DNA of 24,937 bases, from assembly GCA_009692395.1 (NCBI GenBank), contig SHZG01000009.1, positions 1-24,937 on the forward strand, written 5' to 3'. The DNA is from Methylococcales bacterium. Lineage in GTDB: Bacteria > Pseudomonadota > Gammaproteobacteria > Methylococcales > Methylomonadaceae. A program made the translations under genes and the position numbers. Numbering within the stretch: position 1 is the first letter of the stretch; every line of letters begins with the position of its first letter. This document shows, piece by piece, positions 14,946 to 22,348 of the stretch. The notes beneath the pieces are model-generated. The model had not been told where the DNA came from. It searched no databases and saw only the letters and a list, made by a program, of their open reading frames with translations.

Positions 14946-15685
14946 GCGTCTAACGGTGGACGATAAACCACCAAACGTTCCTCAAGCTGTTGCCATAATT
15001 CGGGGGAAATAACTTGGTGTGTCACCCACAACACCGCCCGATAACGGTTTAAATCCACCTGTTCAAAACAGTCAAATAAATGAATATTCGCAGGTAACGG
15101 CGTGGGACGTGTCCACCAGTTTTTCGCCCCTACTTCCTGCACAAAAGCAATCAGTTCTTCATTAACAACATGAGCCGACACGCGGGTAATATTGATTTTC
15201 GGGGCTTCGACTTGCCAGCCTAATTCCCGTCCTAAAATATCCACAGGAATAGTTTTACCAACATCGGACGCGGTGGTTAAAACCGCTTGTGCATCAATTA
15301 ATGCGGCAATTTGTTCAGCAAACGCATTCGCGCCGCCGACGTGTCCTGATAACACAGGAATCACATACCGCGCAGCATCATCAATAACAATCACCCCTGC
15401 GTCTTCATCTTTAGATTTTAAATGCGGCGCGATTAAACGCACTACCGCACCCAAAGAAATAAACAACACCAGTTGATCGTATTGATTAAACAAGTCGCCC
15501 ATATTCGCGCTCAATGCACCTTTTAATACCACGATTTGATTGTCAATCGGTGGCAAGCTATCGGCAAATTTTTCTGAAACAGCAAGCTGTGCATCTGGCA
15601 ATTTTGCGGCTAAGGCTAGGGCTTTAGCTACACCGTGTTTAGTAATTGCCACTAGGACAATGCGCGGGGTTTTGGGATTAGTCAT
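14942..15685 (-). CDS. cbiG: Cobalt-precorrin-5A hydrolase, N-terminal and middle domains
   Basis: CbiG opens the delta-lactone of cobalt-precorrin-5A and releases acetaldehyde in the early-cobalt route. From the ATG at 15685 it is 247 residues and contains the CbiG_N signature LVLFISLGAVVRLIAPHLKSK and VSGHVGGANAFAEQIA-like LSGHVGGANAFAEQ, then a middle domain. The C-terminal domain is the separate cobE gene downstream, with an ATGA overlap. The frame is open to 15730, but the extra 15 residues lie in a stretch that also holds a broken vapC remnant, so the inner start is preferred. Neither start has a strong Shine-Dalgarno. It is the first cobalamin gene after the accessory cassette. Confidence 0.9.
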   Translation of the reverse strand: MTNPKTPRIVLVAITKHGVAKALALAAKLPDAQLAVSEKFADSLPPIDNQIVVLKGALSANMGDLFNQYDQLVLFISLGAVVRLIAPHLKSKDEDAGVIVIDDAARYVIPVLSGHVGGANAFAEQIAALIDAQAVLTTASDVGKTIPVDILGRELGWQVEAPKINITRVSAHVVNEELIAFVQEVGAKNWWTRPTPLPANIHLFDCFEQVDLNRYRAVLWVTHQVISPELWQQLEERLVVYRPPLDA

Positions 15686-15689
15686 ATTT

Positions 15690-15770
15690 TTATAAAAGGT
15701 GGTTTGATTGATTGTTTCGACGTGAGGCATTGAAACGAATGCAAATATCGCAGAGTAAATAATCAGTCAT
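15690..15770 (-). pseudogene. vapC-like PIN toxin remnant
   Basis: An ATG inside the antitoxin stop (ATGACTGA overlap) opens MTDYLLCDICIRF. This resembles the VapC N-terminus (M..YLLDTNICI.F) with the key DTN altered. After about 13 residues the similarity ends, and the frame stops at 15690, next to the cbiG start. The body of the toxin appears deleted. The remnant is too short to be functional. Confidence 0.55.
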
Positions 15771-16008
15771 GATTTCTTTGCCAAGCCGTTGTTCTTAATT
15801 GTTTGCCATATTCAGCAGCGTTTTCAATATCAGTAAATGCCGTACCATCACTAACTTCATCCTCTGAATAATGAATAGGACGCGCGCAATTTAAAAGGTC
15901 TGGTTTATTTTTTTGATGTGGAAATTGTTGCAATAAACGAAATACTAAATCTAAATAACTGTCGTCTAATTGCTCGATTTCTTGTTTTAAATCTTCTTTC
16001 GTTATCAT
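15763..16008 (-). CDS. Antitoxin-like protein of a decayed vapBC-type pair
   Basis: This is an 81-residue acidic protein from the ATG at 16008 (the frame extends to a GTG at 16017). A helical N-terminus (ITKEDLKQEIEQLDDSYLDLVFRLLQQF) is followed by a linker and the end FTDIENAAEYGKQLRTTAWQR. I know that tail as typical of small antitoxins preceding PIN-domain toxins. The downstream toxin start overlaps its stop but the toxin is only a fragment. The antitoxin therefore survives as an orphan, either decaying or kept as an addiction-neutralising gene. Confidence 0.6.
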   Translation of the reverse strand: MITKEDLKQEIEQLDDSYLDLVFRLLQQFPHQKNKPDLLNCARPIHYSEDEVSDGTAFTDIENAAEYGKQLRTTAWQRNHD

Positions 16009-16084
16009 GGTTTTCACCCAGAAATTAAGAAATTAAGCGTAGCATAACCAAAAGATTCATAGGTTATATAGGATTGCAGTAAGT

Positions 16085-16513
16085 CTAATCAGACCTGCCG
16101 ACTACCAATGAATCTTTATTGTGATTTTGATGCTGACGAACCAGCTCTTGAAAGTTGACAGTAAGCAAAAGAACAGGATTTAGATTAGAGTTAACAGTAA
16201 TTTCATTAATAAGACTGCGAACAAAAGGAGATGCAAGTGCTGGAGCGTTCATTGTCGAAAAATGAGAGTTTTGAAATTCTTCAGATATAGGTTCATCTGA
16301 TGAAAAAAAAGCAACATATTCTACGTCAAGTTTAAACTCTTCTTCTTTAGAGCTAACAGTAATAAAAAATCTGACAATAAATGAAGTTGCATCTTCCTCT
16401 GAATAAGCGTTATCAAAGGAAAGACGAAACTCATCTTCTAGTTCTATTTCATTACTTTCGCCAACTAATAACGACAACTTAGAAACCTTTGTCCCTAACA
16501 ATTTAATGTTCAT
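16085..16513 (-). CDS. SecB-like chaperone
   Basis: This 142-residue protein shows the SecB fold pattern. Alternating beta strands come in the first half (FIVRFFITVSSKEEEFKLDVEYVAFF). A helical region APALASPFVRSLINEITVNSN corresponds to PNILFPYAR..IS.M...G in SecB, and VLLLTVNFQELVRQ corresponds to LNLAPVNFDALF. Small SecB-like proteins outside the secretion pathway can act as antitoxin chaperones in toxin-antitoxin-chaperone systems. Its position last in a toxin-small protein-chaperone array supports that reading over general export. It starts four bases after the preceding stop. A 10-base direct repeat lies inside its last codons. Confidence 0.65.
   Translation of the reverse strand: MNIKLLGTKVSKLSLLVGESNEIELEDEFRLSFDNAYSEEDATSFIVRFFITVSSKEEEFKLDVEYVAFFSSDEPISEEFQNSHFSTMNAPALASPFVRSLINEITVNSNLNPVLLLTVNFQELVRQHQNHNKDSLVVGRSD
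16091..16100. repeat. 10-bp direct repeat at the cassette edge (left copy)
   Basis: AGACCTGCCG occurs here in the last codons of the SecB-like gene and again at 17376-17385, beyond the far end of the three-gene cassette. It may be a target duplication, but a 10-base match over 1.3 kb can arise by chance. Confidence 0.3.
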
Positions 16514-16517
16514 ATCA

Positions 16518-16739
16518 TCACGCTGCTAAACTCATAGTTTCGGCATAATAAATATCCATATTTGCAGATTTAGCAAGAGTTGTATCGGAAAACACAGTTT
16601 TTTTCCCTATTTTTATATCGCTATAATCCATTTTTACAGCATAGCAAGTTACGCAACTCATTATAAAATCCTCAAATTCTTCTGAATTTAATGAGTCAAT
16701 ATATTTGACAGCTTCTTCCAACCAATCTTGCTTGTTCAT
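16518..16739 (-). CDS. Small acidic protein, candidate antitoxin
   Basis: This 73-residue protein starts at the ATG at 16739, with AGAGGA about 8 bases upstream; a longer frame to 16760 lacks support. The first half is helical and acidic (WLEEAVKYIDSLNSEEFEDFIMS) and the second half has short strands. I do not recognise the family. It overlaps the end of the toxin-like gene by 44 bases and is followed after four bases by the SecB-like gene. In a toxin-antitoxin-chaperone layout this would be the antitoxin stabilised by the chaperone. The role is inferred from position and size only. Confidence 0.55.
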   Translation of the reverse strand: MNKQDWLEEAVKYIDSLNSEEFEDFIMSCVTCYAVKMDYSDIKIGKKTVFSDTTLAKSANMDIYYAETMSLAA

Positions 16740-17290
16740 GATTAACGTCCTCTTCTTCAATTTTTTCGATGTTAGTTATATTTGCAGTTGTTTTTGCACA
16801 TAAGACTGTTGAATTAGGTATTCTTGAATCAATGTTATTAATCCTTTGAACTTCCGTTTTTATATATAAATTCTGAATCAAAAGATCCAGCTTCATACTT
16901 TTAGTAACGGCATTACATAAAAAAGTATCAGGATGCGGTTTAATCTTAAATCTATGTTTCTCTTCGATATATCTTTTTAATATGTGATCTCGCTGGGTGT
17001 TAAATAACTTCAAGTCTTCTTCTAATCGCAAATCTAACACTCTTTCGCCACTTACTATTGCTTTGAGAATAGTGTGGTTTGTGTAAATGTCTCGTTGTGT
17101 AACTTCATCCCAAGCAGTCGAGTTAAGCCCATTCTCTTGCATTAGTGAGAGGACAAAAAGAACCTTCTACAAAGAAATATACACCACTTCCTAGCCATTC
17201 AGTATCTGAAGAACTAGGTCTAAAACCAATCCTTTCGATAGATTCAACACATTCACTATTTGTTCCATGATATGCAATGTATTCATTCAT
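16696..17290 (-). pseudogene. ADP-ribosyltransferase-like toxin, broken by a frameshift
   Basis: A first frame (17290-17123, 55 codons) begins MNEYIAYHGTNSECVESIER and contains SSSDTEWLGSGVYFF, then REWA. The YHGT and GVYFF motifs are those of PARP/DarT/DUF3990-like ADP-ribosyltransferase folds (H and Y of the H-Y-x triad). It stops at 17123. A second frame shifted by one base continues (HTILKAIVSGERVLDLR, NIDSRIPNSTVLCAKTT) down to 16696, matching the expected rest of the domain. Joined, the protein would be near 190 residues. The break falls near 17125-17140 (GAATGGGCTTAACTC). It is AT-rich relative to the cobalamin genes. Loss of toxin function, or a sequencing error, is the simplest reading. 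Confidence 0.6.
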
Positions 17291-17375
17291 TAGGGATAAT
17301 CTTTTACTATATGTTGAATGGCTTTAACGTACCTATAATAACTTAAAACAGATATAGCAACAATCAAGCATTGTT

Positions 17376-17385
17376 AGACCTGCCG
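17376..17385. repeat. 10-bp direct repeat at the cassette edge (right copy)
   Basis: AGACCTGCCG is a second copy of the sequence at 16091-16100, located about 85 bases upstream of the toxin-like start and 52 bases past the cobI stop. The pair brackets the three-gene cassette. Confidence 0.3.
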
Positions 17386-17437
17386 TAATTCGCATTCACG
17401 CATGAATTTTGAACACGGGAGCGTTAGAATGGATACC

Positions 17438-18214
17438 TTAATCATCAACAGCTTCTTTTTTCTTACGACAACCCCGCTGTATTTCAGAACGCGGACGGTT
17501 TGGATTTTTAACAATCAACAACGATAAATAATTTACTTTCTGCCCATATAAACTTGCCACGTCTGAAACAATTCGCTCTTCTGGAGCACCTGATTTTTCA
17601 ATAAAAAAACTGTGTTCCAGTAAACCAAGCCGCCGTAATAAATCGATAATGTCATCCAGTAACGGTTTTACTTTTAGCAAAACCAAGGTATCAAAATCAA
17701 GTAATAGACGTTCGATTTGGTCAATGCCATAACCTGCGGGTACGATTGCCACGGTGTCATCGACATCGGCTAAGGATTCACCACACCGTGCGGTCGCTGC
17801 GTGATATGACGATACGCCCGCGATAATTTCAATCGGCACTGTGGGTTCTAAGGCTAATACGCTACGTTGCAAATGCCCGAATGTTGAATAGGTTGAGGCA
17901 TCGCCTTCAACTAAAAATAAGACATCTTCGCCCTGTTGCAAGCGAGACAACACGGTTTGCGCGGCTTCCAGCCAATAACGCGCCAAAATGCCACTGTTAT
18001 ACGTCATGGGAAAATGCAGGGGCGTGTGGTTTTCGGGCAGTACAAAACCTGCGCGTAAGGCAATTGCTAAGGCGTAACTGTCGCCATTTTTTTTGCGGAC
18101 AGGATATGTCCAATGCCCCGCGCCTGATAATAATTGCCACGCACGGCGCGTCATTAAGTCAGAATCGCCCGGTCCTAGAGAAAGTCCGTAAAGTGTACCG
18201 AGTTTAGTATTCAT
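17438..18214 (-). CDS. cobI: Precorrin-2 / cobalt-factor II C20-methyltransferase
   Basis: This SAM-dependent enzyme adds the C20 methyl group to the tetrapyrrole. It has 258 residues. The N-terminal SAM motif is LSLGPGDSDLMTRRAW (residues 11-26), and VLFLVEGDASTYSTFGHL and IIAGVSSYHAATARCGESLA are CobI/CbiL hallmarks. With CbiX, CbiD and CbiG in the same array, the substrate is probably the cobalt-containing form (CbiL role). A basic tail (GCRKKK) is unusual but uninformative. It is the last cobalamin gene before the accessory cassette. Confidence 0.95.
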   Translation of the reverse strand: MNTKLGTLYGLSLGPGDSDLMTRRAWQLLSGAGHWTYPVRKKNGDSYALAIALRAGFVLPENHTPLHFPMTYNSGILARYWLEAAQTVLSRLQQGEDVLFLVEGDASTYSTFGHLQRSVLALEPTVPIEIIAGVSSYHAATARCGESLADVDDTVAIVPAGYGIDQIERLLLDFDTLVLLKVKPLLDDIIDLLRRLGLLEHSFFIEKSGAPEERIVSDVASLYGQKVNYLSLLIVKNPNRPRSEIQRGCRKKKEAVDD

Positions 18215-18250
18215 TTTTATTATTAGCGGGTGGTTTTTGGCGTAAATAGG

Positions 18251-18478
18251 TCAAGTAATCGTCTTTTTTAAACAATACAGCGTTTCAACTTCTATTCTCG
18301 CCCACGGTGTTTTTCTTAAAAATTTCAAACTCGATTTAATACTGGGGTTGTCAGTAAAGCAGCGAATAGTAATCAGTTTACCCAATTCCTCCCAACCGTG
18401 ACGCTCCATCAATATTGTGACAATGGTCTCTAAAGTCACGCCTTCTATGTATTGGGCAATTTGCTTGCTTGTCATCAT
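18251..18478 (-). CDS. VF530 family (DUF2132) protein
   Basis: This 75-residue protein has the full VF530 pattern: GVTLETIVTILMERHGWEEL, then IRCFTDNPSIKSSLKFLRKTPWAR, and a short end. The family is small, conserved and proposed to bind DNA, with no defined pathway. The ATG at 18478 follows the cbiET stop by five bases, with GGAAT as a weak ribosome site; the longer frame inside cbiET is unlikely. Its place in a riboswitch-led cobalamin operon is unexpected and may be hitch-hiking. Confidence 0.9.
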   Translation of the reverse strand: MMTSKQIAQYIEGVTLETIVTILMERHGWEELGKLITIRCFTDNPSIKSSLKFLRKTPWARIEVETLYCLKKTIT

Positions 18479-18483
18479 TGCAG

Positions 18484-19758
18484 TTATTCCGTGCGGCTGG
18501 CTGAGATAATCCACACGGGATTTTCTGCCTGTAAGCGGTACATATTAAGAATGGGGCTACTGCGCGAGGCTTGAATTTGGGTGACATCCCAACTCGCATT
18601 CAGTTGTTTTAAGACTTCGACAGCAGTAGACATATTTTCCAGCGTGACGAAATTCATCACCAAGCAACCGCCCTGATTTAAGCGAGTCAAACACAGGGTA
18701 ATCAATTCCGCTAATTCGCCGCCTGAACCGCCGATAAAAACGGCATCGGGGTTTTGCCAACTGTCCAAAAACTGCGGGGCTTTGCCGTGAAAAAAACTGT
18801 AATTACTGAGTTGCCAAACCGCGTGATTGTGTGCAACATTGGCAATATCATCGGCGTTTTTTTCAATCGCATAAACGTGACCGTCTGAGCATAATCGTGC
18901 CGCTTCCAAACCGACTGAACCCGAACCCGCGCCAATATCCCATACGATACTGGAACGGGTTAGCTGCATTCGTGCTAAAGAAACCACCCGCACTTCGCGT
19001 TTGGTAATCAAGCCTTTTTCGGGTTTGCGTTGTTGAAAACTGTCATCACGTTGCCCGAATAAAATCGGCTGGGGCAATGGTGTTTTGCGTTTCAAAATAA
19101 CCACGTTTGGCTCGGCATATTCAGTGCTTACCACAGTTGAAACAGGCAGGAAATCGGTGACGTGTTGAGTAACGTGGCGTAAGTTTTGCGCAATTGCCAT
19201 CTCAAAATCGTCTGCCATATTTTCCAGTTCTACTAGGCGAGCAATGCGCGGTGGATTATTTTCAGGGCTGGTCAATACAGCCAATAATTCATGTTGCCGA
19301 CACTGTTGCGCGAGTTCGTATAAACCGTGTTTCGATGTTGCTCCGCGTTGCCATTCGCCTGCATCTTGGCTGTGTATAGAAACAATTTTTACGCTTTGCC
19401 ACGACAGTTTTAATTCAGCAAACGCCAGTTGAATACTGCTTAAATTGGGCAGAATGCAGAGTTTTTCGCGGGCGATTTTATTGGCTAAAAATCCGCCTAT
19501 GCCATGACACAGTGGGTCGCCACTGGCTAACACCACCACTGATTCACCTACGTTGAGCGCGTCGTTAATCCATTGCGGGACGTTTTTTAAATTGCCCGTT
19601 AAATCGTACGTTTTCGCTGATGAAATTTCAGCCGCCAACGTTTCTAACAAACGACTGCCAGCAATGACATGATGTGCGGCGTTCAAAATCGTTAACTGTT
19701 CAGCGTTTAAACTCGTCGCGCCGTCGTCTAACACACCGATAATGTGACATACATTCAT
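18484..19758 (-). CDS. cbiET: Fused precorrin-6Y C5,15-methyltransferase/decarboxylase (CbiE-CbiT)
   Basis: This is a bifunctional protein of 424 residues. The first 200 or so are the CbiE methyltransferase (IGVLDDGATSLN near the start; LASGDPLCHGIGG, SIQLAFAELKLSW). The C-terminal part, from about residue 250, is the CbiT methyltransferase/decarboxylase with a Rossmann SAM motif (VWDIGAGSGSVGLEAARL) and AVFIGGSGGEL. Together they methylate C5 and C15 and decarboxylate the ring C acetate. The same architecture is called CobL in the late-cobalt route; the surrounding genes favour the early route. The start follows the cbiD stop with no gap. Confidence 0.95.
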   Translation of the reverse strand: MNVCHIIGVLDDGATSLNAEQLTILNAAHHVIAGSRLLETLAAEISSAKTYDLTGNLKNVPQWINDALNVGESVVVLASGDPLCHGIGGFLANKIAREKLCILPNLSSIQLAFAELKLSWQSVKIVSIHSQDAGEWQRGATSKHGLYELAQQCRQHELLAVLTSPENNPPRIARLVELENMADDFEMAIAQNLRHVTQHVTDFLPVSTVVSTEYAEPNVVILKRKTPLPQPILFGQRDDSFQQRKPEKGLITKREVRVVSLARMQLTRSSIVWDIGAGSGSVGLEAARLCSDGHVYAIEKNADDIANVAHNHAVWQLSNYSFFHGKAPQFLDSWQNPDAVFIGGSGGELAELITLCLTRLNQGGCLVMNFVTLENMSTAVEVLKQLNASWDVTQIQASRSSPILNMYRLQAENPVWIISASRTE

Positions 19759-20859
19759 TTATCTTCCTGCTTCCGCTAATTTGTTACCGTCAAAATCACA
19801 CACTAACACGGCAATTTTAAACCGCTTCGGGTAACGATTTTCCAACGTTGCAATCACCCGTTTTGCCAGTTCAACATGAAATTCATATTCCAGCCCCAGT
19901 TCTTCCATACATTCACTGGCATAACGGGCAGTTTCTTGTTCTGCAATGGCTAAACATACCGCTTCGGGCGCACCCGCAGCGCGGGCAATATCGGCAACTA
20001 ACTCAACATTGACAGGATTGCGACCCGCATGAGTAATGGTTTCGCCTTGCGCCATTTTGGTGAGCTTGCCGACCATGCCGCCGATGATAATTTGCTCAAT
20101 GCCACAAGTGTTCGCGGTGTCGATAGCAGGGGTTAAAAAATCGCCCATTTGCACAAAACAGCTTTCATCGAGTTCAGGCAATTCGCGTATCACAAATTTC
20201 TCTGTGCGTCCGCCTGTGGTGAGAACCACGGTCTTTTGTCCTTGATTCGCCGCGACTTCCACGCCTTGAACCACGCTGGCACGAAAGGCGGCAGTTGAAT
20301 AGGGATGTACTATGCCCGTCGTGCCTAAAATAGAAATACCACCCAGAATACCTAGCCGATAATTCAAGGTTTTTTTCGCCATTATTTCACCATCAGGTAC
20401 AGAAATCGTGACTTGCACCCCTCTCGTTTGCAAGGCTTCGGCGGCAATCAGGCGAATATTGTGTTCAATATTTTTGCGTGGCACGGGATTGATTGCCGCT
20501 TCACCAATCGGTAAACCTAAACCTGCGCGCGTGACTTGCCCGACACCTGCACCGCCTTTTAATAACACGGTGTTGGGTTGCTCAAGCCAACAGACATCAG
20601 CGGTTAAACGGGCTTGATGGGTACAATCGGGGTCATCACCTGCATCTTTTTCAACTACCGCATGAGCAATGCCGTTTTCAATAAAACCCTCTTGAATTTG
20701 AAATAGCACGGTGTCACCATTGGGTAATAGGCATTCGATAATGTCAGGTACACGACCGTCTAAAAGCCCTTGCATGGCAGCAGCAGCGGCGGCGGCTGAA
20801 CACGCGCCTGTCGTAAAACCTTTGCGCGTGCCTTTGGGTTTTCTTTCAGGTTCAGTCAT
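19759..20859 (-). CDS. cbiD: Cobalt-precorrin-5B C1-methyltransferase
   Basis: CbiD replaces CobF in the early-cobalt pathway and methylates C1. The protein is 366 residues with the family N-terminus RKGFTTGACSAAAAAAAMQGLL (residues about 13-34), then LLKGGAGVGQVTRAGLGLP, TVSVPDG-like TISVPDGEIMAKKTLN and LGILGGISILGTTGIVHPYS. These are diagnostic and make the route assignment firm. It overlaps cbiC by eight bases. Confidence 0.97.
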   Translation of the reverse strand: MTEPERKPKGTRKGFTTGACSAAAAAAAMQGLLDGRVPDIIECLLPNGDTVLFQIQEGFIENGIAHAVVEKDAGDDPDCTHQARLTADVCWLEQPNTVLLKGGAGVGQVTRAGLGLPIGEAAINPVPRKNIEHNIRLIAAEALQTRGVQVTISVPDGEIMAKKTLNYRLGILGGISILGTTGIVHPYSTAAFRASVVQGVEVAANQGQKTVVLTTGGRTEKFVIRELPELDESCFVQMGDFLTPAIDTANTCGIEQIIIGGMVGKLTKMAQGETITHAGRNPVNVELVADIARAAGAPEAVCLAIAEQETARYASECMEELGLEYEFHVELAKRVIATLENRYPKRFKIAVLVCDFDGNKLAEAGR

Positions 20860-21523
20860 GGTTTTGCTGACTTTCTGTCAAGCTCAACAGCGCGTGAATT
20901 GCCGCTACTACTAATGTTGAACCACCTTTGCGTCCACGCGTAATCAACCACGGCACGTTTTGTAATTGACTGAGCGCGTCTTTGGATTCTGCCGCTGAGA
21001 CAAATCCCACGGGCATTCCGACGATTAACGCAGGTTTTACACCGTCTTCGGCAATCATTCTCAAAACCTCCAATAATGCAGTGGGCGCGTTGCCAACTGC
21101 GACTATGCCGCCGTTTAGTAAACCTAACCGCTGGGCTTTACGCATGGCTTGTACAGCGCGAGTGCTGTTGACGGCTTTGGCTTCATTAATCACGTCATCG
21201 TCAGAAATGAACTGATTTGCTGTCATGCCAAAATGCTTTAAACGCGGTTGTGATAAACCGACGCAAATCATTTCCACATCGGCAACAATTGGCGCACCGT
21301 TTAAAATAGCGGCAATACCTGCTTCAACGGCATTGGCTGAAAATTCAGTTAAGCCATTAAATTCAAAATCAGCAGTGGCGTGAATCATACGGCGTACCAC
21401 TTGCCATTCATTAGCACGGTAAGCGTGTGCGCCGACTTCGAGGTCAACGATGGCAAATGAATCGTGTTCGATTTGCTGACCTGCGAGGGTGAGCTGTTCG
21501 GTTTGGCTATTTATCGTGGTCAT
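20852..21523 (-). CDS. cbiC: Precorrin-8X / cobalt-precorrin-8 methylmutase
   Basis: CbiC moves the C11 methyl group to C12, giving hydrogenobyrinate or cobyrinate. It has 223 residues. The catalytic histidine is in RRMIHATADFEF (His 48). ADVEMICVGL, VNSTRAVQAM, AVGNAPTALLEVL and PALIVGMPVGFVSAAESKDAL are the remaining family blocks. It starts six bases after the cbiX stop and overlaps cbiD, consistent with one transcript. Confidence 0.97.
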   Translation of the reverse strand: MTTINSQTEQLTLAGQQIEHDSFAIVDLEVGAHAYRANEWQVVRRMIHATADFEFNGLTEFSANAVEAGIAAILNGAPIVADVEMICVGLSQPRLKHFGMTANQFISDDDVINEAKAVNSTRAVQAMRKAQRLGLLNGGIVAVGNAPTALLEVLRMIAEDGVKPALIVGMPVGFVSAAESKDALSQLQNVPWLITRGRKGGSTLVVAAIHALLSLTESQQNHD

Positions 21524-21529
21524 GGTGTT

Positions 21530-22348
21530 TTAATGATGATGAGAGTGAGCGTGTTCACGGTATTGGCAGCCATCGCATTCCAGAATTTTCGGTTCATTCG
21601 GATCAATAGCTTCCAGGACACGCTGGTCTAGCAATTTAAAAATATCCGCATCAAAGCCAAAATAAGTGCCGCTCGCAAAAGCGATGTGTGGATATTGCGT
21701 GGTTAAACGTGCCATTTGTGCGGCGATTCTATCTATTAATAATCCTGAAAATAAATAATACGGCAATACCACGATTTGCGTCATGCCGAGTTGGGTCTGA
21801 CGTTGCACGGTAGTTTCTAAACGCGGGAACGCCACGCCTGTGAACGCCATATCAACCAGTTCGTGTTCGGTTTCTTCAAACAGCCAACGGGTTAATTTTG
21901 CTAATTCACCATTGGCAACTTTATCCGATGAACCGCGCCCTAAAACGATGATACCCGTAGTTTTTGGATCAGGCATGGCTAAAGTTTTCAACGCGGATTT
22001 TAATTGTTTTTGCAAAATGTTCAGCATCGTTTCATTGCTACCTAAATGCGGTGCATAGACAAATTCAACCGTTGGATTCTGTAAACGTGCCGCCGCGATA
22101 AATTCAGGAATTTCCACTTTAACGTGACCTGCCGCACTGATAATCAGCGGCACGACAATCACTTTTTCAGCGTCTTTTGCCGCACGATTTAAGCCTTCTG
22201 GCAATAAAACAGGCGCGAGCTCTATAAAACAAAGTTCAATATGCCAATCAGGGTGTTGAGCTTGCCATTGCTGGTGAAAGGTTTCAATTTCCGCATTGCC
22301 TGCTTGATTGCGTGAGCCGTGTCCGACTAACAAAACAGTGGTTTTCAT
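21530..22348 (-). CDS. cbiX: Sirohydrochlorin cobaltochelatase, long form
   Basis: This enzyme inserts cobalt into sirohydrochlorin and commits it to the early-cobalt route. It is 272 residues, the two-domain CbiX(L) size, against about 120 for the short archaeal form. VGHGSRNQAGN holds the active-site His 10; LGRGSSDKVANGEL in the second half is the repeat of that motif. The C-terminus has a CDGC pair followed by REHAHSHHH, matching the metal- or cluster-binding tail of long CbiX proteins. It overlaps cobM by four bases (ATGA). Confidence 0.95.
   Translation of the reverse strand: MKTTVLLVGHGSRNQAGNAEIETFHQQWQAQHPDWHIELCFIELAPVLLPEGLNRAAKDAEKVIVVPLIISAAGHVKVEIPEFIAAARLQNPTVEFVYAPHLGSNETMLNILQKQLKSALKTLAMPDPKTTGIIVLGRGSSDKVANGELAKLTRWLFEETEHELVDMAFTGVAFPRLETTVQRQTQLGMTQIVVLPYYLFSGLLIDRIAAQMARLTTQYPHIAFASGTYFGFDADIFKLLDQRVLEAIDPNEPKILECDGCQYREHAHSHHH

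Noticed and set aside
17123..17145. Programmed +1 frameshift in the ADP-ribosyltransferase-like gene
   Set aside because: GGGCTTAAC does not match a known +1 slippery site (RF2-type needs CTTTGAC) or a -1 heptamer, so mutation is more likely.
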